DNA of 64,000 nt from CAXMMR01 sp963692975 (GTDB lineage: Bacteria; Pseudomonadota; Alphaproteobacteria; Acetobacterales; Acetobacteraceae): contig CAXMMR010000032.1 in NCBI GenBank assembly GCA_963692975.2, positions 1 to 64,000 of the forward strand, in the 5' to 3' direction. The notes beneath the pieces are model-generated. The model was not told where the DNA came from. It made no database searches and saw nothing but the letters and a program-made list of their open reading frames with translations. Every line of letters starts with the position of its first letter. Within the stretch, counting starts at the first letter, position 1. Below, piece after piece: positions 17,310 to 26,708 of the stretch. The translations under genes were made by a program, and so were the position numbers.

Positions 17310-20300
17310 ACCTGCCCGGCGGCGGGGGAGCCTGGCCGGGCGATCGAAAACCTCCAGCGCCGCCTCGCCCGCGGCCGAGGCGGAGGCGCTGGCGGCACGC
17401 GAGGCGGCCACGCGCGCCGCCGCCCACGAGGCGGAGGCCCCGTGCCGCCACGGAAGCGCTTCGGCGATCGGATCTGCCGCCGCTCACAGCCCTACGAGTT
17501 CCGCAAGATCGAGGCCTACTACTGGAAACTCAGGAACGAGAACGAACGCCTCGCATTGCGGATCCGCGCGCTGGCCCCTGCAGCTCGAGGGCGCGGAAGC
17601 GGAGGCCGCCGGCGATGCGGGCAGCCCCGCCGTGCAGGCACTCGAGCAGAGCCTGGCAGCGCTGCGCGCCGAACACGACCTCGTGCTGCGCTCGACCATC
17701 TGGCGCGTGGGCCGACGTGTCGGCACCGTCGCCGGCCGCCATCCGGGGCTCACCGGCCCGCTGCGCCGCGCGGCCAAGCTCGGCTGGTGGGTGGCCACCG
17801 GCCGGATCGGTGCGCGGCTGCGCACACGCCAGCAGATGCACCAGGCGATCGCGGTGCTCCGCCAAACGCGCCTGTTCGACGCAGCCTACTACCTGTCGCA
17901 CCATGCGGCGGTGGTGCCGCCCGGCTCCGACGCGATCATGCACTTCCTCTGGGTGGGTGCCGCTGCCGGCCTTGACCCGCACCCGCTGTTCGACACGTCC
18001 TGGTACGCGTCGCAGATGCCGGCCGGAAGCACGGTCAACCCGCTCGTGCACTATCTCGAGGGAACGGGGACGATCGATCCCCATCCTTTGTTCGACCAGG
18101 CGCACTACCTGGCACAAGACCGCGGCGCCCTGCGTCCGGGCGAGACCGCGCTCGAGCACTACCTCGCCGCGTCCGACAGGAACACGGCCGCGCCCAACGC
18201 GGTGTTCGACCCGCATGCCTACCTGCTCGAATATCCGGAGGCGGCCGGCCATCCCGGTGGCCCGCTGCTCCACTACGTGGAGACGGGCGAGGCGCGCGGC
18301 CTGGCCCCGCATCCTTTGTTCGATCCGGCCTACTACGCGGCCCGACACCCGGAGGCGTCCGAGCTCGGACCGCTCGGTCACTATCTCCGCGTCGGCCGGT
18401 CGGCGGGTCTTGCGGGCTCGGCCACGATGGCGGAACTCGGCATCCCGTCGCTGCCGCACGAAGTCGCCTTCGCCTTGGCGGACCGGCCCGACATCTCCGT
18501 GATCATCCCGACCTATGGCCATCTGTTCGAGACCGTTCGCTGCCTGGCCGCGGTGCAGGCGCACACGGGCGCCATCGCCTACGAGGTGATCGTGGCCGAC
18601 GACCGGCCGGCCGCACCCATCGCGCCCGCGCTTCCCGCGGGCGGCGGCCTCGCGGTGCATGTGAACGAACGCAATCTCGGCTTCCTCCGCAGCTGCAACG
18701 CGGCCGCCAGGCGCGCCCGCGGGCGGCTGCTCGTCTTCCTCAACAACGACACCGTGGTGGGCGCGGACTGGCTGCGCCCGATGATCACCGTGATCGATGC
18801 GGACCGCCGCGTCGGCATGGTCGGCTGCAAGCTGCTGAACCCGGACGGCACGATCCAGGAAGCCGGCGGGATCATCCACAGCAATGGCTGGGGGTTCCCC
18901 TATGGCAGCGGCGACGTTCCCGGGCGCGGCGCCTACAACGTCGTGCGCGACGTCGATGTCGTGACCGGCGCCTGCTTCCTCGTGAGGCGCGACCTGTTCG
19001 AGCGGTTCGGCGGCTTCGACGATCGCTATGCGCCGGCCTTCTACGAGGAATTCGATCTCGCGACCACGTTGCGCGACGCCGGCTACCGCGTGGTCTACCA
19101 GCCCGCGAGCGTGGTCGTGCATCACGGCAGCGCCTCGTATGGGCGCGAGGTCCGCGACCGTCTGTCCAAGCTCAACCACGGCAAGTTCTGCGCGAAATGG
19201 CGCACCCTGCTGGCGCGCCAGCCGGTCGAAGGCGATCCGCTGTTCCTGGTGCGCGAGCGCCCGTCGCCGCGCGGCGTGATCCTGGTGATCGACGACAAGG
19301 TTCCCGAATACGACAAGCATGCCGGCGCCGTCACGCTGTTCCAGTATCTCAACCTGATGGTCGAGCTCGGGCTGAAGGTGATCTTCCACCCGCAGGACGG
19401 CCAGCCGTTGCAGCCCTACACCGACGCGCTGCAGCGGCGCGGCATCGAGATCGTGCACGCGCCCGACACGCTGGCCGAATGGCTCGCGGAGAACGGCCGG
19501 CATGTCGATTTCGTCTGGACCGCGCGCCCGTATGTGACCTTCCCGATCCTCGACCTCATCAAGCGCACCACCGGTGCGCCGATCCTCTACTACACGCACG
19601 ACCTGCACTATCTGCGCGAGATGCGGCGCTTCGAGCTCGACGGCAATGGCTGGGCGCGCGAGGAGTCCGAACGCCTCAAGCCGATGGAGCTCGGCATCTT
19701 CGCGGCCGTGGACATCGTGATGACGCCGAGCACGGAGGAGGCCCGCATCATCGCGCTCGAGGTGCCCGACGCGCGCGTGGCCGTGGTGCCGCCCTATCTT
19801 TTCCCCGACACCGCCTCGGTCGATCCGGCAACGCTCGACTTCGCCTCGCGCCGCGACGTGCTGTTCGTTGGCGGCTTCGACCACACGCCGAACGTGGACG
19901 CCGCACTCTGGCTGGTGCGCGACATCATGCCGCTGGTCTGGGCGACGGCCCCCGACACGCGCGCGATGATCGTGGGTCACGCGCCCCCCGACGAAGTGCG
20001 CGCACTCGCCGGTGATCGCGTGGAGGTCACGGGCTTCGTGCCCAGCATCGATCCCTATTTCGCCCGCGCGCGCGCCTCGGTCAGCCCGCTGCGCTATGGC
20101 GCCGGCGTCAAGGGAAAGATCGTCTCGGCCCTGCAGGCCGGCATTCCCGTGGTCACCACGGGTTGCGGCAACGAGGGGATCCAGCTTGGCCATGGCGTGG
20201 AGGCTCTGGTCGGCGAGACGGCGGCCGACATCGCCGACGCCGTGCTGCGTCTGCTCGGCGATGCGCCGCTGTGCCGGGAGCTGTCGCAGGCGGGCGCGGC

Positions 20301-20865
20301 CGTGGTGCGCGAGCGCTTCTCCGCGACGCGCGCGCGTCGCGTTCTCCGCCGCCTGCTCGGCGACGATCTCTGCCCGCTCTGCGGCACGCGCCCGCGCCAT
20401 CCGCAACCCGCCGCAGGTGCCGCGTGGGGCGACGGCCTGGCCTGCATGACCTGCCAGGCGCGCAACCGGGGTGCCGCACTCGGCCGCGCGATCCTGGCAC
20501 CTTTCGGTCGCTACGGCGTCTCCAGCCTGCGCGAGGCGCTGCCGCTGCTGGCGGACCTGCGCCTCCAGGCCGTCGGCATCGCGGACGCGGTGGCGCGCGA
20601 ACTCGCGGCCCTGCCGGGCTTCGGCTGCGGCGACACGGCGGCGGTGGCCGATGGCAGCATCGACCTTCTGATCAGCCTCGATCGTCCCGTCGATGTCGCG
20701 GAGGCGCGTCGCGTCGTGCGGCCTGGCGGACGACATGTCTTCGGCATGCCCGCGGCGTCGGACACCGTGGTGGGACAGCTCCGCGCCGACGGCTTCGCGG
20801 CCACTCTCCACACCGACGAAGAGGTTGCGCGGCCGGTGGTGGTCGAGGCCACGCGCATGGGGTGA
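17296..20865 (+). CDS. Multidomain glycosyltransferase: coiled coil, FD-repeats, GT2, GT4, Zn/MTase-like tail
   Basis: From about 17580 the frame is open to 20865. The first ~280 bases need four or five one-base corrections to give an Ala/Glu-rich coiled coil (RLARAEAEALAAREAATRAA, then YEFRKIEAYYWKLRNENERL); the exact start is uncertain. Next come about five ~45-residue repeats (17.87-18.42 kb) of the form PHPLFDxxxYY...PLxHYL, a module known in large bacterial glycosyltransferases. A GT2 domain follows (VIIPTYGHLFETVRCLAAV, VFLNNDTVVGADW), then a GT4-like domain (VLFVGGFDHTPN, VSPLRYGAGVKGKIVSALQAG). The tail has CPLCG and CMTC, a zinc-ribbon-like pair, then a methyltransferase-like remnant (VDVAEARRVVRPGGRHVFG) lacking a clear SAM motif I. 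It probably extends a lipid-linked glycan; its donors are unknown. Confidence 0.82.
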   Translation: MGRPEPARRRGSLAGRSKTSSAASPAAEAEALAAREAATRAAAHEAEAPCRHGSASAIGSAAAHSPTSSARSRPTTGNSGTRTNASHCGSARWPLQLEGAEAEAAGDAGSPAVQALEQSLAALRAEHDLVLRSTIWRVGRRVGTVAGRHPGLTGPLRRAAKLGWWVATGRIGARLRTRQQMHQAIAVLRQTRLFDAAYYLSHHAAVVPPGSDAIMHFLWVGAAAGLDPHPLFDTSWYASQMPAGSTVNPLVHYLEGTGTIDPHPLFDQAHYLAQDRGALRPGETALEHYLAASDRNTAAPNAVFDPHAYLLEYPEAAGHPGGPLLHYVETGEARGLAPHPLFDPAYYAARHPEASELGPLGHYLRVGRSAGLAGSATMAELGIPSLPHEVAFALADRPDISVIIPTYGHLFETVRCLAAVQAHTGAIAYEVIVADDRPAAPIAPALPAGGGLAVHVNERNLGFLRSCNAAARRARGRLLVFLNNDTVVGADWLRPMITVIDADRRVGMVGCKLLNPDGTIQEAGGIIHSNGWGFPYGSGDVPGRGAYNVVRDVDVVTGACFLVRRDLFERFGGFDDRYAPAFYEEFDLATTLRDAGYRVVYQPASVVVHHGSASYGREVRDRLSKLNHGKFCAKWRTLLARQPVEGDPLFLVRERPSPRGVILVIDDKVPEYDKHAGAVTLFQYLNLMVELGLKVIFHPQDGQPLQPYTDALQRRGIEIVHAPDTLAEWLAENGRHVDFVWTARPYVTFPILDLIKRTTGAPILYYTHDLHYLREMRRFELDGNGWAREESERLKPMELGIFAAVDIVMTPSTEEARIIALEVPDARVAVVPPYLFPDTASVDPATLDFASRRDVLFVGGFDHTPNVDAALWLVRDIMPLVWATAPDTRAMIVGHAPPDEVRALAGDRVEVTGFVPSIDPYFARARASVSPLRYGAGVKGKIVSALQAGIPVVTTGCGNEGIQLGHGVEALVGETAADIADAVLRLLGDAPLCRELSQAGAAVVRERFSATRARRVLRRLLGDDLCPLCGTRPRHPQPAAGAAWGDGLACMTCQARNRGAALGRAILAPFGRYGVSSLREALPLLADLRLQAVGIADAVARELAALPGFGCGDTAAVADGSIDLLISLDRPVDVAEARRVVRPGGRHVFGMPAASDTVVGQLRADGFAATLHTDEEVARPVVVEATRMG

Positions 20866-20922
20866 CGTGTCACAGGACGGTCACGCCGGGCCGCGTGATC
20901 GCAGGCGTAAGTGGCGGCCGAC

Positions 20923-23061
20923 ATGGTCCATCTCACCTCCCGGTCGGCGGCGTTCCTCCTCCTCCTCTGCGCCGTCCCGCATGGCGCGGCCCGTGCCGCC
21001 GCGCCGAGCGAGGAGGTCGCGGTGACCGGCGCCGGGCTCGCCGGCCGCGCGCCGACGCTCGCCTCGCTGGACGCCACGCAGCCGGTCTCGATCATCGGCC
21101 AGGCGGCGATCGAGGCGCTGCTGGCGCCCACCGCGAACTACGACGATGCCGTGCGGCTCTCGCCCTCGGTGCTCGACGTCTCGCCGGACGGGCCGGGTCT
21201 GTCGGAGGCCGCCACGCTCTCGATCCGCGGCTTCACCGACGGACAGTACAACGTCACCTTCGACGGCATCCCGTTCGCCGACAGCGACGACTTCACCCAT
21301 CACAGCTCGGCCTATTTCGTGGCGCGCGATTTCGGCAGCGTCACCGTGGACCGTGGCCCGGGCGACGCCACCACGATCGGCAACGCGACCTTCGGCGGCA
21401 CGGTGGCGCTCGCCTCGCGCGCCCTCGATGCCGCCGGCTCGATCTCGCCCACCGTCACGTCCGGCACCCACCGCACGATCTTCGGCGGCGTGTTGCTCCA
21501 GTCCGGCAAAGGCGGTTTGCCGGGCGGCGCGTCCGGCATGCTCGACCTTGAGGGCGACGAAAGTCACGGCGCTCTCGATGGCGGGGCGCAGCGCCGGCGC
21601 ACGATCTTCGGCAAGTGGCTGGTCCCGCTCGGCGCACGCACCACGCTCACGCTGGTCACCAATGTCAGCCGCACGCGCCAGGGCGAGCCGATCGGCGCCA
21701 CCCGCGAGGAGATCGCGCTCGGCGGCCCATCGACTGCGCTGAACGGCGATCCTGCAAGCCAGGCCTACGAAGGCTACAACGCGTCGGTCTACGCCACCGA
21801 CATGTCGACCGCCGAGTTGGCGCATGGTTTCGCATCCGGCGTGTCGCTGACCGACACGGTCTACAGCTACGGTCTGTATCGCACGATCGACCAGGGCCGC
21901 GACCCGAATGGCGAGACGCCGAACGGCACCGCGTTCGGCCGCGGCGACGTGCCGGGCCAGTCGGGGCGCAACGGGCTGCGTGCCTGGGGCGACGTCCTGC
22001 GCGTCACCGCCCCGCTCGCACGCACGCTCTCGCTCGATGCCGGATGGTGGATCGAGCGGCAGCAGAACTCACGATTCCTGCTCGACGTCGACCAGACCCT
22101 CGGCCACGCCCCCGATCCGGACCTGGCATTCGTGGCGGGTGTGCCGGGCTCCGCCGCGATCGACCGCGTGCAGCGCGAGCAGCTGGTCACGCTCGAGCCC
22201 TATGTGCAGCTCGACTGGCGCCCGGTGCCCAAGCTCACGCTCTCCGCGGGCCTGAAGGGCGGCTGGTCGGCGCGCGCGGTGCAGGCGCCGGTGATGGAAG
22301 GCACGCGGCTGCCCACCGGTGCCCGCCGCGATGTCGGCGCGCCGCTGCCCTCGTTCGCGGCACGCTATGCACTCGCCCGCGACTGGAGCGTGTATGCGCA
22401 GGCGGCGCGCGGCTTTCTGGCGCCACCCCTGCAGTTCTTCGACGTGAGCGATCCGGCCACCGCCGCGATTGCGCCCGAGACCACCTGGAACTTCCAGGCC
22501 GGCACGGTCTGGCGCACGCGCGGCGTGTCGCTCGCGGCCGACGTCTATGACATCCTGTTCGCCAACGCCGTCGGCAGCCGCACGATCGGCGGCGAGACGG
22601 TGGATTTCGACCAGGGCCGCGTCGTCTATCGCGGCGTGGAGCTCGAGGCGACGCGGGCGCTCGCCTGGGGGTTCAGCGCCACCGGAAGTGCGTCCGCCAA
22701 CGACGCCCACCAGCACGGCGCGGGGCCCGCGCCGAACGCGCCGCAGGCGACGCTGTCGGGCGGGCTGCTGTTCAAGGGCCACATGTTCGACGCGGCGCTG
22801 ATCGACCATTGGACCGGCGGCACCTACGGCGACACCGGTGGCGCGCAATGGGTGGATCCGTTCAACGAGCTCGACCTCTCGGTGGGGCACACGGTGCACC
22901 TGCCGCAGGGGCCGCCCGTGAGCCTGCGGGCGCAGGTGTTCAACCTGCTGAACAGCCGCAAGATCGATGGGTTCGCGGGGTACACGGTAGCGGACGCGAC
23001 GCCGCTGTGGTGGACGCAGGCGGGGTTGACGGTGTTCGTCGGGGCGACGACGAAGTTTTAG
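20923..23061 (+). CDS. TonB-dependent receptor
   Basis: This 712-residue outer-membrane protein has a Sec signal ending near AARAAAPSEE, a plug domain (SLDATQPVSIIGQAAIEAL, SIRGFTDGQYNVTFDGIPF) and a long beta-barrel rich in alternating aromatic strands. It ends in Phe (VGATTKF), as required for barrel assembly. A clear N-terminal TonB box is not obvious in the mature start, though EEVAVTGAG lies in the right place. ATG 20923 was chosen over GTG 20911 because a signal peptide follows directly. A terminator-like palindrome (23062-23113) separates it from the BMP-type ABC importer, so the ligand cannot be inferred with confidence; Fe or nucleoside-related ligands are both possible. Confidence 0.88.
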   Translation: MVHLTSRSAAFLLLLCAVPHGAARAAAPSEEVAVTGAGLAGRAPTLASLDATQPVSIIGQAAIEALLAPTANYDDAVRLSPSVLDVSPDGPGLSEAATLSIRGFTDGQYNVTFDGIPFADSDDFTHHSSAYFVARDFGSVTVDRGPGDATTIGNATFGGTVALASRALDAAGSISPTVTSGTHRTIFGGVLLQSGKGGLPGGASGMLDLEGDESHGALDGGAQRRRTIFGKWLVPLGARTTLTLVTNVSRTRQGEPIGATREEIALGGPSTALNGDPASQAYEGYNASVYATDMSTAELAHGFASGVSLTDTVYSYGLYRTIDQGRDPNGETPNGTAFGRGDVPGQSGRNGLRAWGDVLRVTAPLARTLSLDAGWWIERQQNSRFLLDVDQTLGHAPDPDLAFVAGVPGSAAIDRVQREQLVTLEPYVQLDWRPVPKLTLSAGLKGGWSARAVQAPVMEGTRLPTGARRDVGAPLPSFAARYALARDWSVYAQAARGFLAPPLQFFDVSDPATAAIAPETTWNFQAGTVWRTRGVSLAADVYDILFANAVGSRTIGGETVDFDQGRVVYRGVELEATRALAWGFSATGSASANDAHQHGAGPAPNAPQATLSGGLLFKGHMFDAALIDHWTGGTYGDTGGAQWVDPFNELDLSVGHTVHLPQGPPVSLRAQVFNLLNSRKIDGFAGYTVADATPLWWTQAGLTVFVGATTKF

Positions 23062-23113
23062 AAGGCCAGGGCCCTGCCCTGGACCCGCCAAGGGGTTTGC
23101 CCCTTGGATCCCA
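23062..23113. repeat. Dispersed GC palindrome repeat (left subtype)
   Basis: Two adjacent hairpins, ccagggccctgccctgg and ccaaggggtttgccccttgg, are joined by acccg. The same two-hairpin architecture recurs at several intergenic sites in the window. Here it directly follows the receptor stop and could act as a terminator. Confidence 0.8.
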
Positions 23114-23172
23114 TGACTTAACAAGTTGGGTCCGGGGACTGCGGCCCGACGCTTGCATGTTCCAACACGCTC

Positions 23173-24717
23173 ATGGAACGAGGCCGGCGCCTGGTGACAC
23201 ACTGCCTCGAGCTGAACGGCATCACCCGCCGCTTCGGCACGCTGACCGCGAACGATCGCGTGGACCTCGCAATCGGGCAGGGCCAGATCCACGCCCTGCT
23301 CGGCGAGAACGGCGCCGGCAAGTCGACGCTGACAAAGATCATCTACGGCGTGCTGCAGGCCGACGAGGGCACGATCCGCTGGCAGGGCGAGCGCGTCACG
23401 ATCGCCGACCCGCGCGCCGCGCGCCGCCTGGGCATCGGCATGGTGTTCCAGCATTTCTCGCTGTTCGACGCGCTGACGGTCGCCGAGAACGTGGCCCTCG
23501 GCCTCGACGCGCCCGAGCCGCCGCCGAAACTCGCCACCCGCATCCGCGCGGTCAGCCGCGAATACGGCCTGCCGCTGGATCCCGACCGCACGGTGGGCTC
23601 GCTGAGCGTGGGCGAGCGCCAGCGCGTCGAGATCGTGCGCTGCCTGCTCGCGCACCCCCGCCTGCTGGTGATGGACGAGCCCACCTCGGTGCTCACGCCG
23701 CAGGAGGTGGCGCTCCTGTTCGCCACCCTGCGGCGCCTGGCCGCCGACGGCGTGTCGGTGCTCTACATCTCGCACAAGCTCGCCGAGATCCGCGCGCTGT
23801 GCGACGCGGCCACCGTGCTCCGCCACGGGCGCGTGGTCGGGCGCTGCGACCCGCGCGCCGAGACCGCGTCCTCGCTCGCGGGCCTCATGGTGGGCAGCGC
23901 CGTCACCGACGCGCGCCGCGAGGCCGCCGTGGTGCCCGGCGCGCCGGCGCTCGTGCTCTACGCGCTCGACCTGCCGCCCGCCGCCCCGCACGACATCCCG
24001 CTTCGCGGCGTGAGCCTCGAGCTGCGCGCCGGCGAGATCGTGGGCATCGCCGGCGTCGCGGGCAACGGGCAGAGCGAGCTCATGGCGGCAATCACCGGCG
24101 AGCGCCTGGCTCCCAACCCGGGCGACATCCGCATCGGTGCCACCGTGTGCGGCCGGCTGGGAGCGGCCGCCCGCCGCAGGCTCGGCCTCGCGACCGTGCC
24201 GGAAGACCGGCGCGGGCACGCCGCCTTGCCCGGCTTCACGCTGGCCGAGAACACGCTGCTCACCGGCCGCGAGCGCGCGGGCCTGGCGCGCGGCGGGATG
24301 GTGCGCACGCGTGCGGCCCGCGACTTCGCCCGCCGGATCGTGGCCGCATTTGACGTGCGCGGCGGCGCGGCCGAGGCGCATGCGGGCAGCCTGTCGGGCG
24401 GCAACCTGCAGAAGTTCATCATGGGCCGCGAAATCCTGCAGGCGCCGGCGGTGCTGGTGGCGGCGCAACCCACATGGGGCGTCGATGCCGGGGCCGCCGC
24501 CGCCATCCACAACGCGCTGTTCGAGCGCGCGGCGGCAGGCGCGGCGGTGCTGGTGATCAGCCAGGATCTCGACGAGCTGCTCGCCATCACCGACCGGATC
24601 GCGGTGATCAACGCGGGCCGCCTCAGTGCCGCGATCCCGGCGCGCGAGGCGACCATCGCGACGCTCGGCCTGCTGATGGGCGGCGTGCACGGGGCCGAGG
24701 AACATGCGCATGCCTGA
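23173..24717 (+). CDS. BMP-type nucleoside ABC importer, dual ATPase subunit
   Basis: This 514-residue protein has two ABC ATPase domains, like YufO/NupO. The first has Walker A GENGAGKST, signature LSVGERQR and Walker B LLVMDEPTS. The second has a lysine-less Walker A GVAGNGQSE, signature LSGGNLQK and a Walker B-like PAVLVAAQPT, normal for this class. It is the first gene of an operon with two permeases and a PnrA-like binding protein; its stop overlaps the next start by 14 bases. Start is ATG 23173, with GTG 23197 (MTHCLELNGI) as an alternative that would bring it closer to family length. It energises import, probably of nucleosides or purine-like compounds. Confidence 0.88.
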   Translation: MERGRRLVTHCLELNGITRRFGTLTANDRVDLAIGQGQIHALLGENGAGKSTLTKIIYGVLQADEGTIRWQGERVTIADPRAARRLGIGMVFQHFSLFDALTVAENVALGLDAPEPPPKLATRIRAVSREYGLPLDPDRTVGSLSVGERQRVEIVRCLLAHPRLLVMDEPTSVLTPQEVALLFATLRRLAADGVSVLYISHKLAEIRALCDAATVLRHGRVVGRCDPRAETASSLAGLMVGSAVTDARREAAVVPGAPALVLYALDLPPAAPHDIPLRGVSLELRAGEIVGIAGVAGNGQSELMAAITGERLAPNPGDIRIGATVCGRLGAAARRRLGLATVPEDRRGHAALPGFTLAENTLLTGRERAGLARGGMVRTRAARDFARRIVAAFDVRGGAAEAHAGSLSGGNLQKFIMGREILQAPAVLVAAQPTWGVDAGAAAAIHNALFERAAAGAAVLVISQDLDELLAITDRIAVINAGRLSAAIPAREATIATLGLLMGGVHGAEEHAHA

Positions 24718-25807
24718 GTTCCGCCTCGAGCGCCGCGCGGCTGCGCCCGCCTGGGCGACCGCGCTCGCCGCACCCGCCTCCGCACTCCTCGCGATCGCCG
24801 CCGCCTCGATCCTGTTCGTGGCGCTCGGCTACCCCGCCGGCCCGACCCTGCACGCCTTCTTCGTCGAGCCGTTCGAGACGCTGAACGGGGTCTCCGAGCT
24901 CGCCCTGAAGGCCTCGCCCCTGATCCTGATCGCGCTGGGCCTGGTCGCCTGCTTCCGCGCCAATGTCTGGAACATCGGCGCGGACGGGCAGTTCACGGTG
25001 GGTGCGCTGTGCGCCGGCGCGGTGGCGCTCGCCTTCGGCGACGCCGGCAGCCCGGCGGCACTTCCCCTGATGGTGGCGGGCGGCATCGCGGGCGGTGCCG
25101 CCTGGGCCGCGATCCCCGCCGTGCTGCGCACGCGCTGCAACGCCAGCGAGATCCTGGTCAGTCTGATGCTCACCTATGTCGCGGGCCTGCTCCTGACGGC
25201 GATGGTGTTCGGCCCGCTGCGCGACCCGCAAGGCTACGGCATCCCGCAATCGCGCATGTTCGCCGACGACGAGGCGCTGCCGGTGCTGTTCGGGGGCACC
25301 CGCATCACGCTCGGCACGGCGATCGGGCTGCTCCTGCCGCTCGCGGGCGCGTTCTGGCTGCGGCGGTCGGTCGCAGGCTTCGCGATCCGCGCCTTCGGCG
25401 CCTCGCCGGCGGCCGCGCGCTTCGCCGGCTTCTCCGAGCCGCGCACCGTCTGGCTGGTGTTGCTGCTGAGCGGCGGCCTGGCGGGGCTCGCCGGCTGCTT
25501 CGAGGTCGCGGGTCCGATCGGCCAGCTGATCCCGGCGGTCTCGCCCGGCTACGGCTTCACCGCGATCATCGTGGCGTTCCTGGGCCGGCTCGACCCGATC
25601 GGCATCATCCCGGCCGGGCTGCTGGTGGCGCTCTCCTATGTCGGCGGCGACCTGGCGCAGGTGGGCGTGGGCCTGCCCCGCGCGGCCACCGGGATCGTGC
25701 AGGGCATGCTGCTGCTGTTCCCGCTCGCCTCGGAGTTCTTCGTGCGCTACCGCCTCCGTCGCATCGTGGCCTCGCCGGTCGTGTCCGCGCAGGTCGTGCC
25801 CACATGA
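24704..25807 (+). CDS. BMP-type ABC importer permease, subunit 1
   Basis: This 367-residue permease has about eight membrane helices. It belongs to the BPD_transp_2 family (YufP/NupP-like), shown by LALKASPLILIALGLVACFR and FRANVWNIGADGQFTVGALC, the family hallmark. Its ATG overlaps the ATPase stop by 14 bases and its stop overlaps the next ATG by four (ATGA), so the operon is translationally coupled. It forms the membrane channel with the next subunit. Confidence 0.9.
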   Translation: MRMPEFRLERRAAAPAWATALAAPASALLAIAAASILFVALGYPAGPTLHAFFVEPFETLNGVSELALKASPLILIALGLVACFRANVWNIGADGQFTVGALCAGAVALAFGDAGSPAALPLMVAGGIAGGAAWAAIPAVLRTRCNASEILVSLMLTYVAGLLLTAMVFGPLRDPQGYGIPQSRMFADDEALPVLFGGTRITLGTAIGLLLPLAGAFWLRRSVAGFAIRAFGASPAAARFAGFSEPRTVWLVLLLSGGLAGLAGCFEVAGPIGQLIPAVSPGYGFTAIIVAFLGRLDPIGIIPAGLLVALSYVGGDLAQVGVGLPRAATGIVQGMLLLFPLASEFFVRYRLRRIVASPVVSAQVVPT

Positions 25808-26694
25808 TGCTCGTCCCGCTCCTGGCCACCGTCATGACCGCCGCCACCCCGCTGGCGCTGGCAGCACTTGGCGAACTCGTGACCGAACGCGCCGGCGTGC
25901 TCAATCTCGGCGTCGAGGGCACCATGCTGGTGGGCGCGGTGGTGGGCTTCGCGGTGATGGCCAGCACCGGCAGCCACACGCTGGGCGTGCTGGCGGGGTG
26001 CGCGGCCGGCATCGCGATGTCGGCGCTGTTCGCGGCGCTGACCCTGCCGCTCGCCGCCAACCAGGTGGCGACCGGCCTGGCGCTCACCGTGTTCGGCACC
26101 GGGCTCTCCGCCCTGCTCGGCCAGCATTACACCGGCCGCACCGTGGCGCCGCTGCCGCGCCTGCCGCTGCCGGGCCTGCTCCACCAGGACGTGCTGGTCT
26201 ATGCCAGCCTCGCCGCCGCCCCGCTGCTGGCGGCCTTTCTCCAGCGCACGCGCGCGGGCCTGGTGCTGCGCGCGGTGGGCGAGAACGCCGAGGCCGCCCA
26301 CCAGCTCGGCACCCGCGTGCTCCGCCTGCGCCTCGCGGCCGTGCTGTTCGGCGGCGCCATGTCGGGCCTGGGCGGCGCCTATCTCTCGCTCGCCTACACG
26401 CCGCTCTGGGCCGAGGGCATGACCGCCGGCCGTGGCTGGATCGCGCTGGCGCTGACCGTGTTCGGCGCCTGGCGGCCCTGGCGCGTGCTCGGCGGCGCCT
26501 ACCTGTTCGGCGGCATCGAGGTGGGCGGCCTCTACCTGCAGGGGAGTGGGGCGCTGCACGTGCCGCCGCAGCTGCTCGCCGCGATCCCCTACCTGGCCAC
26601 GGTCGTGGTGCTAGCCTGGGTGTCCGCCGGCGGTGCCGCACGGCGGCTCGCGGCTCCGGCCGCGCTGGGAAAACCGTTCCGCGCGCTCGGATAA
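25804..26694 (+). CDS. BMP-type ABC importer permease, subunit 2
   Basis: This 296-residue permease pairs with the preceding one (YufQ/NupQ-like). It carries ATPLALAALGELVTERAGVL and the family motif LNLGVEGTMLVGAVVGFAVM, plus LLHQDVLVYASLAAAPLLAA. It has about eight helices. ATG 25804 overlaps the upstream stop as ATGA; a second ATG follows immediately. A good aaggag site precedes the downstream binding-protein gene. Confidence 0.9.
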   Translation: MMLVPLLATVMTAATPLALAALGELVTERAGVLNLGVEGTMLVGAVVGFAVMASTGSHTLGVLAGCAAGIAMSALFAALTLPLAANQVATGLALTVFGTGLSALLGQHYTGRTVAPLPRLPLPGLLHQDVLVYASLAAAPLLAAFLQRTRAGLVLRAVGENAEAAHQLGTRVLRLRLAAVLFGGAMSGLGGAYLSLAYTPLWAEGMTAGRGWIALALTVFGAWRPWRVLGGAYLFGGIEVGGLYLQGSGALHVPPQLLAAIPYLATVVVLAWVSAGGAARRLAAPAALGKPFRALG

Positions 26695-26708
26695 GGAGAC
26701 CGTCTCAC

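Noticed and set aside
16197..17590. Programmed frameshifting in the heptose and glycosyltransferase genes
   Set aside because: There are many breaks of the same type in a short region, none at a slippery heptamer, and all are repaired by removing one G or C from a short run.
17530..20811. A 1093-codon minus-strand reading frame opposite the large glycosyltransferase
   Set aside because: It mirrors a strongly supported gene and has the low-complexity His/Arg/Gln composition of antisense GC-rich DNA.
22069..24711. An 880-codon minus-strand reading frame opposite the receptor and ATPase genes
   Set aside because: It spans two unrelated plus-strand genes, and no domain is visible.
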